Shown in pieces: positions 11,858 to 24,010 of a stretch of DNA of 64,000 bases. The position numbers and the translations under genes were made by a program. The notes below the pieces were generated by a model that saw nothing but the letters and a program-made list of their open reading frames with translations, was not told the DNA's origin and made no database searches. The DNA is from Cryptomeria japonica (Eukaryota; Streptophyta; Pinopsida; Cupressales; Cupressaceae), in assembly GCF_030272615.1 (NCBI RefSeq), contig NC_081405.1:473668008-473732007 (forward strand), written 5' to 3'. Each line of letters begins with the position of its first letter. The first letter of the stretch is position 1.

Positions 11858-12068
11858 TATAGAAGCACTCCAAAGATTTTTGATGGATAGAATAATAATG
11901 AAAAGGACTAATTGGAGTACTTCGAGTTATTATAATAATGAGAGCCTCATTTATTATAATACTTATTTCATCACTTCCCACACTTTCTTGGTAAATTTGA
12001 TAGTTCCGATAAGCTTTCTGGCTAAATCGTTCTGCAAGTTTCAAAATTTAGCTCTGAACAGCGAAAAT

Positions 12069-13781
12069 ATGGGTGGTAACAAGGGGCGATACGAACCAAG
12101 CAACTGCAAAGAATGGAAATAGAAGGAGGAGGTCTGGAGCATCCTACAGAAGGGTGGTTTTCTAAAATTCATGGAGAGACTCCATGGATGGGATGGCACA
12201 GTTACCAATTTTTTCTGCAAAAACTGGAGAAAGGATATGCTGAAAAATGGGAGACTAGACTGTTGAAATTGATGAAGACCTTATTTACCAAGCCACGGGC
12301 CTCAGAAGGGAAGGATGCAACTTCTATAGAGACAGGAAAGTCAGTAAGGAGGCCATTGATAGATATCTGGAAACTGAGAAGGAGAAAAAATGCCTGGTGA
12401 AGTTAAGTAAAACTTACTACCCACCTAGGGCTGTTGTTAAACCCTGGTGGGAGGTCCTCTTTGTTTTAATGCACTACATTACATTAGATGGTAGGTTTAC
12501 AAAAGTTTATGGTTACCATTTTGTCTTGCTAAATCATCTTAGGCATGATGAGAAGGTTTATTTTCCTTATTTTCCGCTTTGCTCAATGAATGCCACTATT
12601 AAGGCCTATAAAGAGAACCCTATGGGAGACACTACCATGCATCAAGGCTTAATGGTCCTTATTTACGACCATCTCAAGGCCAATCAAATAGCCCGCATGC
12701 AGCCCTCTATAGAGTCTAAGGAGGATGGGTCTGACTCTGCCTTTTTAATGGGTGAGGAGTCTGACAGTGACCCATCGAGTGATTCTGAGGAGAGCATGGA
12801 TGTTTCGGATTATGAAATTGGAAAGAAGAGGAAACACTTTAAAACAAGACCTTCTTCCTCTAAGGGTAAAAAACCTAAAGGCAAAATCCTCCAGATTAGC
12901 CTTTCCTTGGAGGAGGAGGTCTCTGAAGACTCAGAGAAGGAGAACCCTCAAGGGTTGCTGAAAAAGAAAACTAAAGTTAACACCCAGACCAGAAATAAGC
13001 ACAAGAGGAAGGAGGAGAATGTAAAGGAGCTGGAGGTTTATAAGTAGGAAAGGACCTCGAAAGCCAAACAAAACTCAGAGAAGGTGACCACGAGCGAGGC
13101 TCTTAGGGTTGAAGACACAACTACTATTTGGGACACCCCAAAAAAGGAACATGATATCCCTGGTAAGGTTGATCCTCCCCCTAACCCTCCTCCAGAGGGT
13201 ATGCAAGGTTTCATGGATACTATGGAGTGGCTTATAACTGGTTACAAGAAAGCTGTGGACAACAACAAAAAACTCAGTAACAAAATCATATTTTGGAAAC
13301 CATCAACACTGGGGAAGGGAAGACCATCACTGATTACATAGAGGACCTGAAAAACACCATTGTAAAAGCTGAAAACATAAGAGACTCCTTCAACCCCAGA
13401 TTTGAGAAAATAGAGAAAGACCCGTTGGAAAGGAAAAATCTTGCTGACGCTAATGATCAAACTATCTCAGGTACTACCAGTAAAGTTAGCAAAATTGAGG
13501 AGTGCCTGAAGAGTATTGCTGAACAGAGTTTAAGCATCCTGAAAATTTCTACTAGCAACACTAATACTCTCATCAACAAATTGGACAAAGAGAAGGAGAT
13601 CCTAGATATTGACCCGGACACTAAAGGTACAGGGGACGCTCAAGGATCCATAACCCGAACCAGAGGCAAAATGAAAGAAAAGAAACCTAACAAGGACCTA
13701 GAAGATCTCAAAGCTATTGGGGCCACCTATGACCAACTGGTGAAGAAGGTGGAGGACCTACTGAAGACTATAGTTGTGTAG
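12069..13781 (+). pseudogene. LINE-A ORF3, unknown ORF downstream of RNase H
   Basis: A decayed coding region starting MGGNKGRYEP at ATG 12,069 and ending at TAG 13,779. The coding signal moves between frames (near 12,260 and 13,290) and has several stops. The N-terminal part has EEVWSILQKGGFLKFMERL and DLIYQATG-like segments. A hydrophobic block follows (PWWEVLFVLMHYITLDGRFT, 12,440, then VYFPYFPLCSM). After that come an acidic Ser/Asp stretch (ESDSDPSSDSEESMD, 12,760), basic KRKHFK and KKPKGK stretches, and a coiled-coil tail (13,300-13,780). It lies between RNase H and the LINE-like 3' tail, where plant L1 elements normally have only untranslated sequence. I do not recognise it. It resembles the aORF set in general plan. 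Confidence 0.6.
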
Positions 13782-13945
13782 CACTTTCCTTGTTTCTTTG
13801 TTGTTTTTATCTTAGCTGTCTTTTTGGTTAGCTAGCTTTTATGCCAGTCATTTTGTAAGCGGTTCTTAAGCACTGGACTTTTTATTGTGTTATCTTAATC
13901 TCCCTTGTTAAAGGTTTCGAGTCCTGAAAACTTGTTTTTCTAAAT
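13782..13945 (+). other. LINE-A 3' untranslated region
   Basis: T-rich sequence ending GGTTTCGAGTCCTGAAAAC, TTGTTTTTCTAAATTAATC and AAAACAATATG. It is followed by the unrelated PAR1 relic. The A-rich end is short and interrupted. Confidence 0.5.
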
Positions 13946-13984
13946 TAATCAAAACAATATGATGTTAATTATGATATCTTTGAA

Positions 13985-14640
13985 TGTTCCAAACGAAAAA
14001 TATTATTAAAATAATTCTTATTGTAATGCTTATGATTTTAAGGTTCCCCTCTCATCTATTTAAATAGACGAATGAATACCTTACAATAAATTGTACATGT
14101 ATGAAATTGACTCATAACAACTAGCCAAAAGATATGGCTCTAACAAAATGAGAACAAGTTCCATATACACAGGATTTAATTCTACATGGCCATGAGACTA
14201 GAAAGCAATCATATAAATTGTTTGAAAGCACAAAATTTTGTTTTATAGTCTATGGAAGTGGAGAACCCATAGGAGCAGCAGTTGTGATCTCTCTCGGCTG
14301 TGCTTCTTATAATTAATCCTCCAAAGATGCCTCTTTTTTTGTTTATGTAGAAACCGTGCTCTTACAAAATAAGACTTGTTCACTCTAAGACATGCAAGGG
14401 TATGCTAGATGGTTTAGTTTAACAATTGTTTTTTGAATTAAAAATGAGTTGAGGTTGACAATTGAGAATTGATAATTAAGGTAGATTAAAATTAAAATAT
14501 GTGAAAATAATGGATATGAATTTATATTTGTTTGGGGTTGATGGGATGTCAATTTTAATATTAAAATATTATGAAAAGAGATTTGGAAATTGAAATTTAA
14601 AATTTAATTAATGATACGAGGTTTGTGGTGATTGAGTCTG
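13985..14640 (-). pseudogene. PAR1-like gene relic with its coding body deleted
   Basis: Related to the flanks of the intact PAR1 gene, on the same strand. It contains the 3' untranslated region (shared TTGTAATGCTTATGATTTTAAGG and CTACATGGCCATGA), then the last codons and stop of exon 4 (TAG at 14,252-14,250, end reading SPLP). At about 14,288 it jumps straight to the gene's promoter side (shared CGGCTGTGCTT and AGACTTGTTCA) and further upstream sequence (GAGAATTGATAA). Relative to the intact copy about 1,075 bp (27,912-28,985) are missing, with a GAT microhomology at the joint. Only about 13 codons remain. Confidence 0.75.
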
Positions 14641-15289
14641 AGATTTTTTGGATGTTAGGATGGAATTACAAGTATGTTTTGGTCTAAGTGACATAACTCT
14701 ATCTTTCATTGTGTTATTTTTGTTTGATACAAATTACAATTTGTTTGCCACTAAGTGTACTTGCATCTAGGAAATTGAGGTACTAATAAATATTGTTTGG
14801 AGCTTGTGATATACAAAGGAAGTTAGGTCGACTTTCTTGATCCAAAATAGACTTTGGGATTAATTTATGTAGAACAAAATAGGCAATGCTAGATGTGGAA
14901 TAACTATGACTTGATAAGCTAAAATCAAGTTGCCATTGAGACTAAAATTCGCTTCATATTTAAAGAGTTCTTCGACTATTGAAGAAAGATTCTAATATTA
15001 AGAAAGCTCAAAATATACACATGGAACTACTTTGAATATATTTAGAGCAATGGAAAATATTTAATACAAGTAAGAAATTAAGCCTCTTCAAAGCATATAT
15101 ACCGAGAGCACTATATTTCATGATGTGAGATATTTACTTGAGGATATTGTGATAGGAGACAAATTTAAGGAAAATACCTACTAAGCACCTCTAGTAACAT
15201 AATATATTATTAGCTTGCTTTTTTGGATTAAAATGAGTAGATTTTTGATGCCCAATGTTTCAGATCAAATTCTATGATCCATCATCAAG
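14641..15289. other. AT-rich spacer, no gene seen
   Basis: No sustained frame or recognised element. Parts near 14,700-14,760 may continue the duplicated PAR1 upstream sequence, but the match is weak. Confidence 0.4.
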
Positions 15290-15375
15290 GGACCCTCTCA
15301 AATTCCACGTCTCCAAGGACAACCTTTACAATTCCAACAAACTAAAATTAGAGAAGCCTAGTTAAAACTGGATTG

Positions 15376-16563
15376 CTATTTGTCATGGAAAGCAAGACTC
15401 AACATTGAGTCTTCATTTCTATGCGATCTTATGGGTCTTGTTGCATTGTAACCAACTACATTTGTTGTTGTTGCTTTGTTGCTTGCTTGTTTCTCTGTCC
15501 TATTATGGGGACCGAAGTAGGCAATAAATGCTTTTCCTTTGAATAACCATGCTCTTTTCCCTTCATCTCTAGCTATTCTAACTTTTGTCAATTCAGCCCT
15601 TCTGTCTTCTAGTTGCCTCATAGTTAAATCTTCATCCAAGAAAAAATGGGAACCCCTCAAGAGTTAATTCTTATTTAACAAGTTTTGCTTGTCATGGACA
15701 CTTGGCAAGATAGCTTTTATAGGCCTATTTTTTTCATTGCACAATTTTCCAACCCTCCATGCTTTGAGGATTTGACCTTGCCAAAGTAGCATATCTCTTA
15801 GAAAGTCTCCTGTAAGGTCGAGCGAGTGATCATTTCTCTTGTATTATCTCACTCATTTGATAATTACATTTTCTTCTCTACCTTGTCTTTCTTTGAGCTC
15901 ATTAACTTGTGTTTCATCAACCCACTAATAATTTTCCCACTCTATGTTTGTTTTTTTCTGGCTGGTGTTGGCCCAAGTTTTGGTAACTTTTGAGAAACTA
16001 CTTTTACCTTCTATGTTTCATGCCTTCTTATGCAAGCATTCTTGACCTAGTGTTTCCTCCACCTCAACCTAAGATGCTTTGGCATTGAAACCATCTATGT
16101 AAGCTGCTACCAAAGCTTTCAAAATTTGTCACTCGTCTTTCACACTTCGCTAACCATCCTTCATGTTTTACCACTCAGACTTCCCAACAGCAAGTGCATC
16201 TTGTAATAGTGACACTTCCTCTTTTAAAACTTTATTGTTGTTTGTTAGAGATTTACAGGCTACTGTCAACACCTGTATCTTAACCTCTTTTTCTTTCTCT
16301 TTGACCTCTAAAGCCTCCAATCTTCTCTTGGAATTCATCAGTTCTTGCACATATAGGTCGGATGACCAAGTGAGAGGAGTGAAATTAGGGCTATAAATTG
16401 CAAAATCCTTAGAATCTATGTTGCCATTGGATATGTTGTTGCCTCCCCCAAGCCTAGGAGATTTCTTGGTATGACTTTTTCCACTGAGCTTCTGCTTATT
16501 AACCTTGTGGTAATGTTTTCTTCTCTCATGTGCACACTTTAATCGAGCAAGTCTATGCTTCAT
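15376..16563 (-). pseudogene. Decayed coiled-coil ORF with an RGSHFFLDEDLT motif
   Basis: A single minus-strand frame of 395 codons from ATG 16,563 to TGA or TAG near 15,376, with about ten in-frame stops (mostly TAG and TGA) and no frameshift. The N-terminus is basic (KHRLARLKCAHERRKHYHK). Residues about 70-130 form a clear coiled coil (RRLEALEVKEKEKEVKIQVL). The C-terminal part reads LLRGSHFFLDEDLTMRQLED, then KRAWLFKGKAFIAYFGP. A coiled coil followed by a (hydrophobic)-DEDLT...ARDEGKRAW-(K/R)xGKxx(I/V) module resembles, from memory, ORF1-type proteins of non-LTR elements, but I cannot confirm this. No partner RT lies nearby. Confidence 0.5.
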
Positions 16564-17880
16564 AATGCCCTAAATTGTTTGGCATTAACCCAAATCCATT
16601 TTCCAATTTTCACTATTGATGCAATTTTCACTTGTCCCAAATGGTTTGTTTCAAAAGGTTCAGGAAGTTCAAGACTATTTCTTAAGTTTGAGGTTGTTTG
16701 CATTTTCATTGCCAAAAAAGGGGCAGGAAAAAAACAAAATTGACAACCCAAAAAGACAGAGAATGGTCTACCTGTTGGGATGCAGTCCACAATGGGACCC
16801 AAAACAAAGAAGTGTGTCTGGCAATGCCCCACCAAGGCCCAACTCAAAATCTTCCCTTATTTTTGGAAACCCCTATTTTGGACCCACCAAACTAGCACAA
16901 CCAGCAAAAAAAGAGCCTTCTTTGTCACCTCAAAATCCCACTGTTCCAAGAAAAAAGTTAGATCTAGACCCATTGTGTGTGCTCAAGAACAAAACACTGC
17001 ATGCCAGCTAGAGTGGGATAAAATTTTGCCTACTTGGAATAGATGAAAATCAAATGCTTGTCTGCTCGTGCACAAATCGAGCATAAACCCTTCTGCCTAC
17101 TCAAACCGTGCCCAAACCCTGCTCAGATGATGCCTTCCTGCTCAAACCATACTTGTTTGCTAAGAATAAACCCTGCCTACCTACTTAAATCATTTCCCTT
17201 CCGATCAATAGAATCAATAGAAGTTGCTAGGGGTGTTGAATATCCTTGAGGATATTCAAGTAAAAATGACAATTTTTGTGTTGTGAATAATGCCAGCTCA
17301 ACCAAGGCACAAATTTATTCAAGAAACATGTGGCTGATGATTTTGCTTATGTGCATCATGATGGCTGAATGCATATGTTCCTTTGGTGATCTCTTTACTT
17401 CCTTATCTTTGCATAGACCTAAAAAACTACAGGAAATTGCATTTTGGTGAAGCCCAAAACAGTACTCTAAAAAATTCAATGACATATTTTTCAGATCTCT
17501 TCAAAAGATCAATATTTAATGGGGAAGGCGAGAAGTACAAGCTTACATATCATGTAATAATGGTTGTTAGGCATCCTGTAGATCGGTATATAGAAAGAAT
17601 GAGTGCTCAGTATTTTTGATTGGGCTGCTAAAACTATATTTGGTAGTTTTGGTGTGCTTGCTAAAAAAGTAGAATAGGAGCTTTTCTTAGCTTTGTGACA
17701 TGTTTTATTTTGGGTTTTTTTAATTGTTCTCTTATCCCCCTTTTCGCTCATTTTATGTGTCCTCATTTTAGGTCTGCAAATTATTTTAAAACGTTATCAT
17801 TGTCAGTAGTGTTATTGATTTGTTAAGTGCTTCCTGTTGTTATATCCCGTTTGATTGAACAAAATTATGTGAGTGGAGGT
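16564..17880. other. Region without a supported gene
   Basis: It holds repeated AAACC(C/G)TGC-type words at 17,085-17,180 and only short frames. A short plus-strand frame at 17,480-17,619 includes MVVRHPVDRYIERM, which is faintly sulfotransferase-like but too short to call. Confidence 0.4.
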
Positions 17881-18850
17881 GTCTTATTAGAAAAAATTGA
17901 GTGAGGAGAATGGATATTTTCTCTTTATAGAAATTCTCAGGAGTTTTGTACGAGAACGAAGTTTACTGAGGTAACAAACCTTACTGTTTTGCCTTAGAAT
18001 TTTTTTTAATAAGTGGTTTATGTTAAGAATGGTGGAGTCACCGGTTAGGAGGGACCTCAAAGAGATCAATTCGGACCGGTCAGCAAGAGTAAACACAATG
18101 GAAACACAAGGATATGATGGAGGTAATGCAGAACATAATGAATTATATCATGAAAATTGATTACAATCAACCGGTAACATCCGGGTTATAGAAACCAGCT
18201 CACTGGCCTACTAAAACATGCTCAATTATAGAACAGGTCACAACCGAGACCTCCAATCTTAAGATCTAGCTTCTATGTTCTATATTTTCTCTTATCTACA
18301 TTCTAATTCTCAATTACAATGATTTATACAATCCAAGGGGATCTGTTCGGCCCAAAAGGATCAAATGTCAAAGAACAAGACCAAACGTGTAAAACCAACA
18401 AGGTCGGCCTTTGCCAAAGAGATTCCTTTGGAAAATCCAAAGGATGAAGTGTAGATCGAAGGGAACGTCAGCCACATGCCAAGGAACATCGGAATCAATG
18501 CTCAGGGCTCCGCAAGCTATGGGAGGGATTTGATAGATCACTAATGCAAATAGGTCCAAGCAACCTGTACCAAAAATCTATCTCGAAAACTGGTAGCGAT
18601 AACCTGCCTGAAAATGATCCAAATGATCCACAGTTTGGGAATAAGGTAGATGATCAAGTCCTCAAGCAAAATCCAACTCCTCAAGATCTAGTGAGCCAAT
18701 GCTAGAAAATGCAAAATGAAATGTTGAAACTCCAAAATAGAAAGCAAAACATAAAGGAAATATTTTGGTTGATGCAAGATTGCCAAGAACCAGGGATACT
18801 CTTGCATCAAAGAAGGACACTAAATACTTTACTTTATTTGACATAGAATG
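17881..18850. repeat. Probable LTR-retroelement remnant, non-coding
   Basis: Several ACCGGT/CCGGT words (18,030-18,190) and the general style resemble the LTR-A family's non-coding parts. No paired LTR, primer site or coding sequence is visible, so this is a weak call. Confidence 0.3.
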
Positions 18851-19801
18851 TGACTGTCTATTATGTTTCTAAAGTTAATGGCAGGGACCCTAAACTTTGA
18901 TGTACATTTTGACTTTTAGTTAATTTTATAAGGGCTTTTAGAGCAGATATTTGATACTTTTTGAAGTGTCTGTTAATATATTGCAAACCCTTGGAAGTTT
19001 TGTTTGTAATACAATAAGGTGAACGCTTATTTTTTTTGTTTCTTTTAAATGGTTTTTTTATGGTAAGCAACTTGTATTTTTAAAGGCGCCTCTGAATGTT
19101 TAGATAATCTTTGGAAGTTTAGAGGATTATTGTGAATTTTTTGTTAAGGATTTGCTAGATATTGTTGTGCATTTACCAGTTTGTAGCATTTTTATAGTGA
19201 CTAAGTGATGATTTTGAGTTGTTTGTGAACATTTTACAAATCTCAGAAATTTTTACCTAAGACAGATGATATTTATCGCACTGTAAACCTTGACTTGGAT
19301 TTAGTATTTTCTAACATAAGTCTGGACTATTTGTGGTAAATATTTTCACAAACCCATGTAAATTTAGGGGAATACCTATAAAGGATATATTTGAGTCTTG
19401 TAGATTATGATATTTTAACCAACACTTTAAGATTTTAGATACCCTTAGTTTAATTGCTTGCATTTTTTTTTGAATATTTGGAGTGTTTATAGAATATTTA
19501 GAGACAGACGAGATTACTTGTGAAGTTTGGTTATTTTCAAATTATTTAAAATCTGTATCTAAATTTTTAAATCTTTTGAAGCTTTATTTTAGTTATGCTA
19601 ATGCAATTTGATAATATAAAAATATATCTTTGATAAATATATTAATATATATTTTCTATATATTATATATTTAAATTTAATATTAAATAAAAGATAAATA
19701 TTATTATTATATTTAAGTCTATATATACAATAATATAATTAAAATTATTATATTAGGATTAAATATATTTTTGATATTAAAATAAAAAAATTAAATATGT
19801 T
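18851..19801. other. AT-rich spacer
   Basis: No gene. From 19,600 on the sequence is almost only A and T, with TATATA runs. It forms the left half of the AT-rich site into which LINE-B inserted. Confidence 0.7.
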
Positions 19802-19817
19802 AATTATATATATAATT
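19802..19817 (+). repeat. LINE-B target-site duplication, left copy
   Basis: AATTATATATATAATT, repeated exactly at 25,778-25,793. It directly abuts the element's short A tail (read on the minus strand). Confidence 0.85.
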
Positions 19818-19978
19818 TTTTCTATTGATTATAAAGTGATCAAAAAAAGATTACAATGAAGAAATCCATAGTATCAAAAAGGGGACAAGGCCCCAACGGA
19901 AATACAGCTCATAAGAGCAAAACGAAAGGAGTATCTAGAGTTAATAACAGTAAGCAAAAAAAGGTGCCCAATAAACCA

Positions 19979-22900
19979 CTAATGGAGGTGTCCATCAGTG
20001 ATATTGACCCAGGTGGTCCAGCCCTGTTCTCCTTCCATCCATGCAACTTTTTTCTTATTTGGAATTTCCGGAAGCATGGCTAAGATGTCTTTCTTGGATT
20101 TTCTGTTTCTCTTGATTTCTTTGCTCACTTTATCCAAAGTCTTCTCAAACACTTGAAGGTTATCCAGGTTTCTCCTCCATTCATGTCCATTCTTGAGTTC
20201 GAAAGCAAAAAAGGTGGCATGTCCGTCCTGAAGAAATCTACGAAGTTTCTTATGATCCATCATCATAGTGGTGTGCACCTGCAAGGAAATTTTTAAAGAT
20301 GTGAGTTTAAGAAAAAACTCACTAAGAACCCGGGGAGTGTCCTGGAATTTCTCTTCATTTCTGCATTTCCAGATTTGCCATAATATGTTAGAAGATAAAA
20401 TATTCCAAAAAATATTAGAATCAGCTTTGAGACCTTTAATATAACCAGTAACAATTTCAATAATGGAAACATGAGTAGGGTAGTATATGCCAAAAAGATT
20501 CCAAATATTTCTAGCAAAAGAACAATCAAAGAAGATATGTCTGCTGGTTTCCGGAAGATTACAAATTTTGCAAAGATTATTATCATGGTTATTTCTCTGA
20601 ATAGGAAGTCTATCAAGAATAAAGAGCCATTTAAAGCATTTAATTTTGGGTTCCACCCAACCTTTCCAAAGAATAACGAAAAACTTCTTCCAAGAAGAAA
20701 CATCCAGCGAGGAGTACCAGATTTTGTTAATATGGCCACGGATGGAATCATCATATGCAAGAATTTTGTAAATGTTATTAGCTTTAATCTTGGATAGGAT
20801 GGTCCCATCTGGCCATTTGCATTGTAAGTACCTTTGAGAATCAACATGGCAGGTAGGAGGGAGATTTTGCGTTGCTTTAAGAATCATGTTATAAGTTTTT
20901 TTCTAAGAGTTTGGGAGACTAAAAGTATTTTTCAGTTCCTCCCAGCTAATTAAATTATCATGTTCAAAAATGTCAATAAAGCTAATGATACCTTTGCTAG
21001 CCCAATGTTTGGCAGAACAGCCCTGTAGAAGAGCAAGGGGTTTCCCTGAAAGTTTAAGATTCCACCAGATGGACCTTTCACCATAAATTTGAGTATCATC
21101 ATGAAAGCCCTTGTTAACAATAAATGGTCTAACAATATTCCAGGCTTTCCAGATAGATTTAAAAACTTTCGACCCTTGAACTGAAATGGGGAAGTTACCA
21201 ATGACTAAATCATTAAAGGGCATGTTATTCCAGAATTTAGCCTTAGTAGGAAAGCCTCTCTCAATATTATTCCTAACAAGAATCTTCCATGGGGCATCTC
21301 CATTCATGGAGTGAAAGATCCATTTGGCGGCCAGGGATATAACCTGGATCCTAAGGTCTTTCAGTCCCAGCCCTCCAGTAAGTTTATCAGTACAACACCA
21401 TTTCCACTGGACAGAGTGCATTTTTTTTTTTCCTTGACCATCAGACCATAAAAAATCTCTAACAGCCTTCTGAATCTCAAAAATTTGGTAATTACTAAAC
21501 ATCCACGCAGAGGAGTAATAAATGTTGTAAGAGGATAAGATTTTTTGGCAGACCTGAAGTCTACCAGCAAAGGAAATAGCACGGTTATGCCACATATTCA
21601 ATTTTTTAGTGATTTTACCTTTGACCCAAAGCCACATGTCTTTCAGTGAGGGATTTATGGCAAAGGGGATGCCAAGATATTTCACAATCTTTTGGGGACC
21701 TCCCCATTGGAATTCATAATTTTTAAACCATTCAGGGGGGTGTTCATTCCATCCCAGACAGATGGACTTAGAATGCGAAATCTTAGTTCCAGAAATTTTA
21801 CAGAATATCTTTAACTTGGATTGCAGATTTTCAAAGTTATCAGCAGTATTTTTAAAGAAAATAGTCGTGTCATCAGCAAATTGGCTGTTGATGAGCTCCT
21901 CATTGTTGGGGAGAGATATGCCTTGGACAGTAGGGGAAAGTGTATTATCTCTAAGAAGATAAAATAGAGCATCAGAAGCAATGGCGAAGAGAGCAGGGGC
22001 CAAAGGGCAGCCTTGCCGTATGGACCTTCCCAAGGGAAAGGTATCAGACAGGGAGCCATTAATGTCAATTTGGGCGCAAGCATCCTGGAGAAGCATACTG
22101 ACAGCCTTGCAGAAGAAGGGAGGAAAACCAAAAGCTTCAAGCATCATGTGAATGAAGCTCCATTCAATCCTGTCATATGCTTTTTCGAAGTCAAGGAGTA
22201 ACATGCCCGAGTTCTGACTGGACTGAGAAGCCCAGTTCATGGCTTCCCAGCTAGTAAGGACATTTTCTAAGATATACCTACCTTTAATAAAACTAGTTTG
22301 GGTAGAGCATATGAATTTAGGAAGAATTCCAGCAAGTCTAGTGGCCAGAATCTTGGCAAAGATCTTATAGGAAACATTAAGGAGCGTAATCGGTCTCCAA
22401 TTTTTGATGAGAGCTTTATCTCCATCCTTGGGGATAAGCTTAATAATGCCTTTGTTGATAGATGGACCAAGAGATCCCTGAGCCAAACCTTCATTGTAGA
22501 TTTCGAGGAGGTCTTTGGCAATCCAGTGTTGATTAGCTTTGTAGAATTCAATGGGGAGGCCATCAGGGCTAGGAGTTTTATCATTTTTGAGGGAATTAAT
22601 GGCATTGTTGATATCCCCTAAAGTGATATCCTCTGCAAGACAAAGTGCATCTTCAGAGGAGACCACCTTAGGGATAAGAATTCTGCATTGATCTCTGAGG
22701 TAGGCGGCTTCCCTTGTATCTTCAGAAGAGAAGAGCTTATGGTAGAATTGAGCAAAAGTGTACTTGATCATACCAATGTCCGAAATTTCATGGTTCTCAT
22801 GGATGATCTTTTCAATAGTTTCATTATAATGTTTGTGTTTGATAAGGTTGAAAAAGAACTTGGAACCACGGTCACCATATTGGAGCCAGTGTGTCCGAGA

Positions 22901-24010
22901 TCTAACCTTAGCACCTCTGGTTTTAGTCACAAGGTGTCTTCTGAGGGCGTCTTTAGCTTTCATAACCTGAGAAGTACAGTTAAGGTCAGTGATATTAGTT
23001 TGGTTATTCACTTCTGCCTTAGTTAGTTCAGCCGAGAGAGCTTTCTCAGTGAATCGGAAGTCCTTTGCTTTCTTTTGACCAATGGTCTTGAGCAGATTTT
23101 GCTAGGCAGGGATGTTCCTATTCCAAATGTCCCTCTTTAAATCCTTCGGAAAATTGGTCTTATTAATGATGTTAATAATGTGGATGGCAGCAAGAAGATC
23201 AGTATCTTTAAGAAGGCTAACATTAAGGAGAAATTTGGAATTAGCAGTGTTGGGTCTAAACGGGGCCCTGTTGAAGGTAAAAGATGCAGTGATGGGGTGA
23301 TGATCCGACAGAGTGGAGGGAGTAACAAGAACGGAGTTACCAAGATCATTAGGGATGAAGGAGAAAAGATTTATGTTGGCATAAAAGCGGTCGAGACGGG
23401 AGTAAATTCTATCATTCCCCTATTGATGATTGCACCAAGTATACCAAGGCCCGGGATTATTGTTTTTATTGCCAGCAAGAGGGTCATAAAGTTGCAGAGA
23501 GTTTTTCATCTTAAACCAATGTGATTTTTCCATATCTTTCCAAGCAAAAGGGAGGCCCCCACCTTTGTTGTCCTGGTGTTCAACCATGTTGAAATCTCCA
23601 GCAATGACCCAAGGAATGCAGGGGAGGGAAGTCATCCATTCCCAAAGGGAACTTCTTTCTTTAGGATCATTCGAAGCATAAATAGAGCAAATGCCAAATT
23701 CATAGTTATTGTAGTTGAGAGTGACCCAGACCACTCTGTTACATGGGGAGATCCCACGGTTAGTTATAAATCTTTCCAATTTAGGATTAATAAGTAAAGC
23801 AACACCCCCTTTGCCTTTCTGGTGGTAGGTGTAAATTTTTATCGCATCTTTCCAAAGAAAGTTTAAATTGGATTCAAGAATGAAACCAGTAGCCTTAACT
23901 TCTTGTAACATAAGGAAATCTAGTTTATGACAAGATTGAAGGAAGTTCTTAATGACATATTTCCTATCGGGGGACTCTAATCCCCGCACATTTCAGGAGA
24001 CACAGTTCAT
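19979..24010 (-). pseudogene. LINE-B ORF2: endonuclease and reverse transcriptase
   Basis: 1,343 codons in one frame from ATG 24,010 (overlapping the ORF1 stop as ATGA) to the stop at 19,981. Endonuclease motifs: LMLQEVKA, VIAGDFNMVEHQ and STLSDHHPITASF, so the catalytic Glu, Asp/Asn and Asp-His are kept. RT motifs: KTPSPDGLPIEF, WRPITLLNVSYKI, LLLDFEKAYDRIEW, IRQGCPLAPAL and SQFADDTTIFF, with an intact FADD. A zinc-finger region follows (CFKWLF...LCKICNL...HIFFDC). Four internal stops occur at 23,995 (TGA), 23,422, 23,104 and 20,905 (TAG), each one transition from TGG; there are no frameshifts. Some stretches begin with GTG rather than ATG, but the in-frame ATG at 24,010 gives the standard S-x-N-VRG start. 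Confidence 0.93.

Larger units (their letters stand above)
1..13945 (+). mobile_element. LINE-A, L1-type non-LTR retrotransposon, decayed, split by LTR-A
   Basis: A plus-strand non-LTR element that begins before the window. Its parts in order are: the C-terminal end of ORF1 (1-207), ORF2 endonuclease start (210-449), a 7.7 kb LTR element, ORF2 from the late endonuclease through RT, zinc-finger region and RNase H (8,186-11,857), an extra ORF3 (12,069-13,781) and a 3' tail to about 13,945. The tail holds a GAGTCCTGAAAAC stretch that resembles plant LINE 3' ends from memory. About 80-100 endonuclease residues are missing at the split, so DNA was lost as well as inserted. The 5' end lies outside the window, so no target-site duplication can be tested. 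Confidence 0.8.

Noticed and set aside
17383-17619. Short plus-strand frame with VVRHPVDRYIERM, faintly like a sulfotransferase
   Set aside because: Fewer than 80 codons, no other exon or motif nearby, and no reliable family match.
20293-22605. Overlapping frames on both strands across LINE-B ORF2
   Set aside because: Shadows of the ORF2 frame; they carry no domain motifs.
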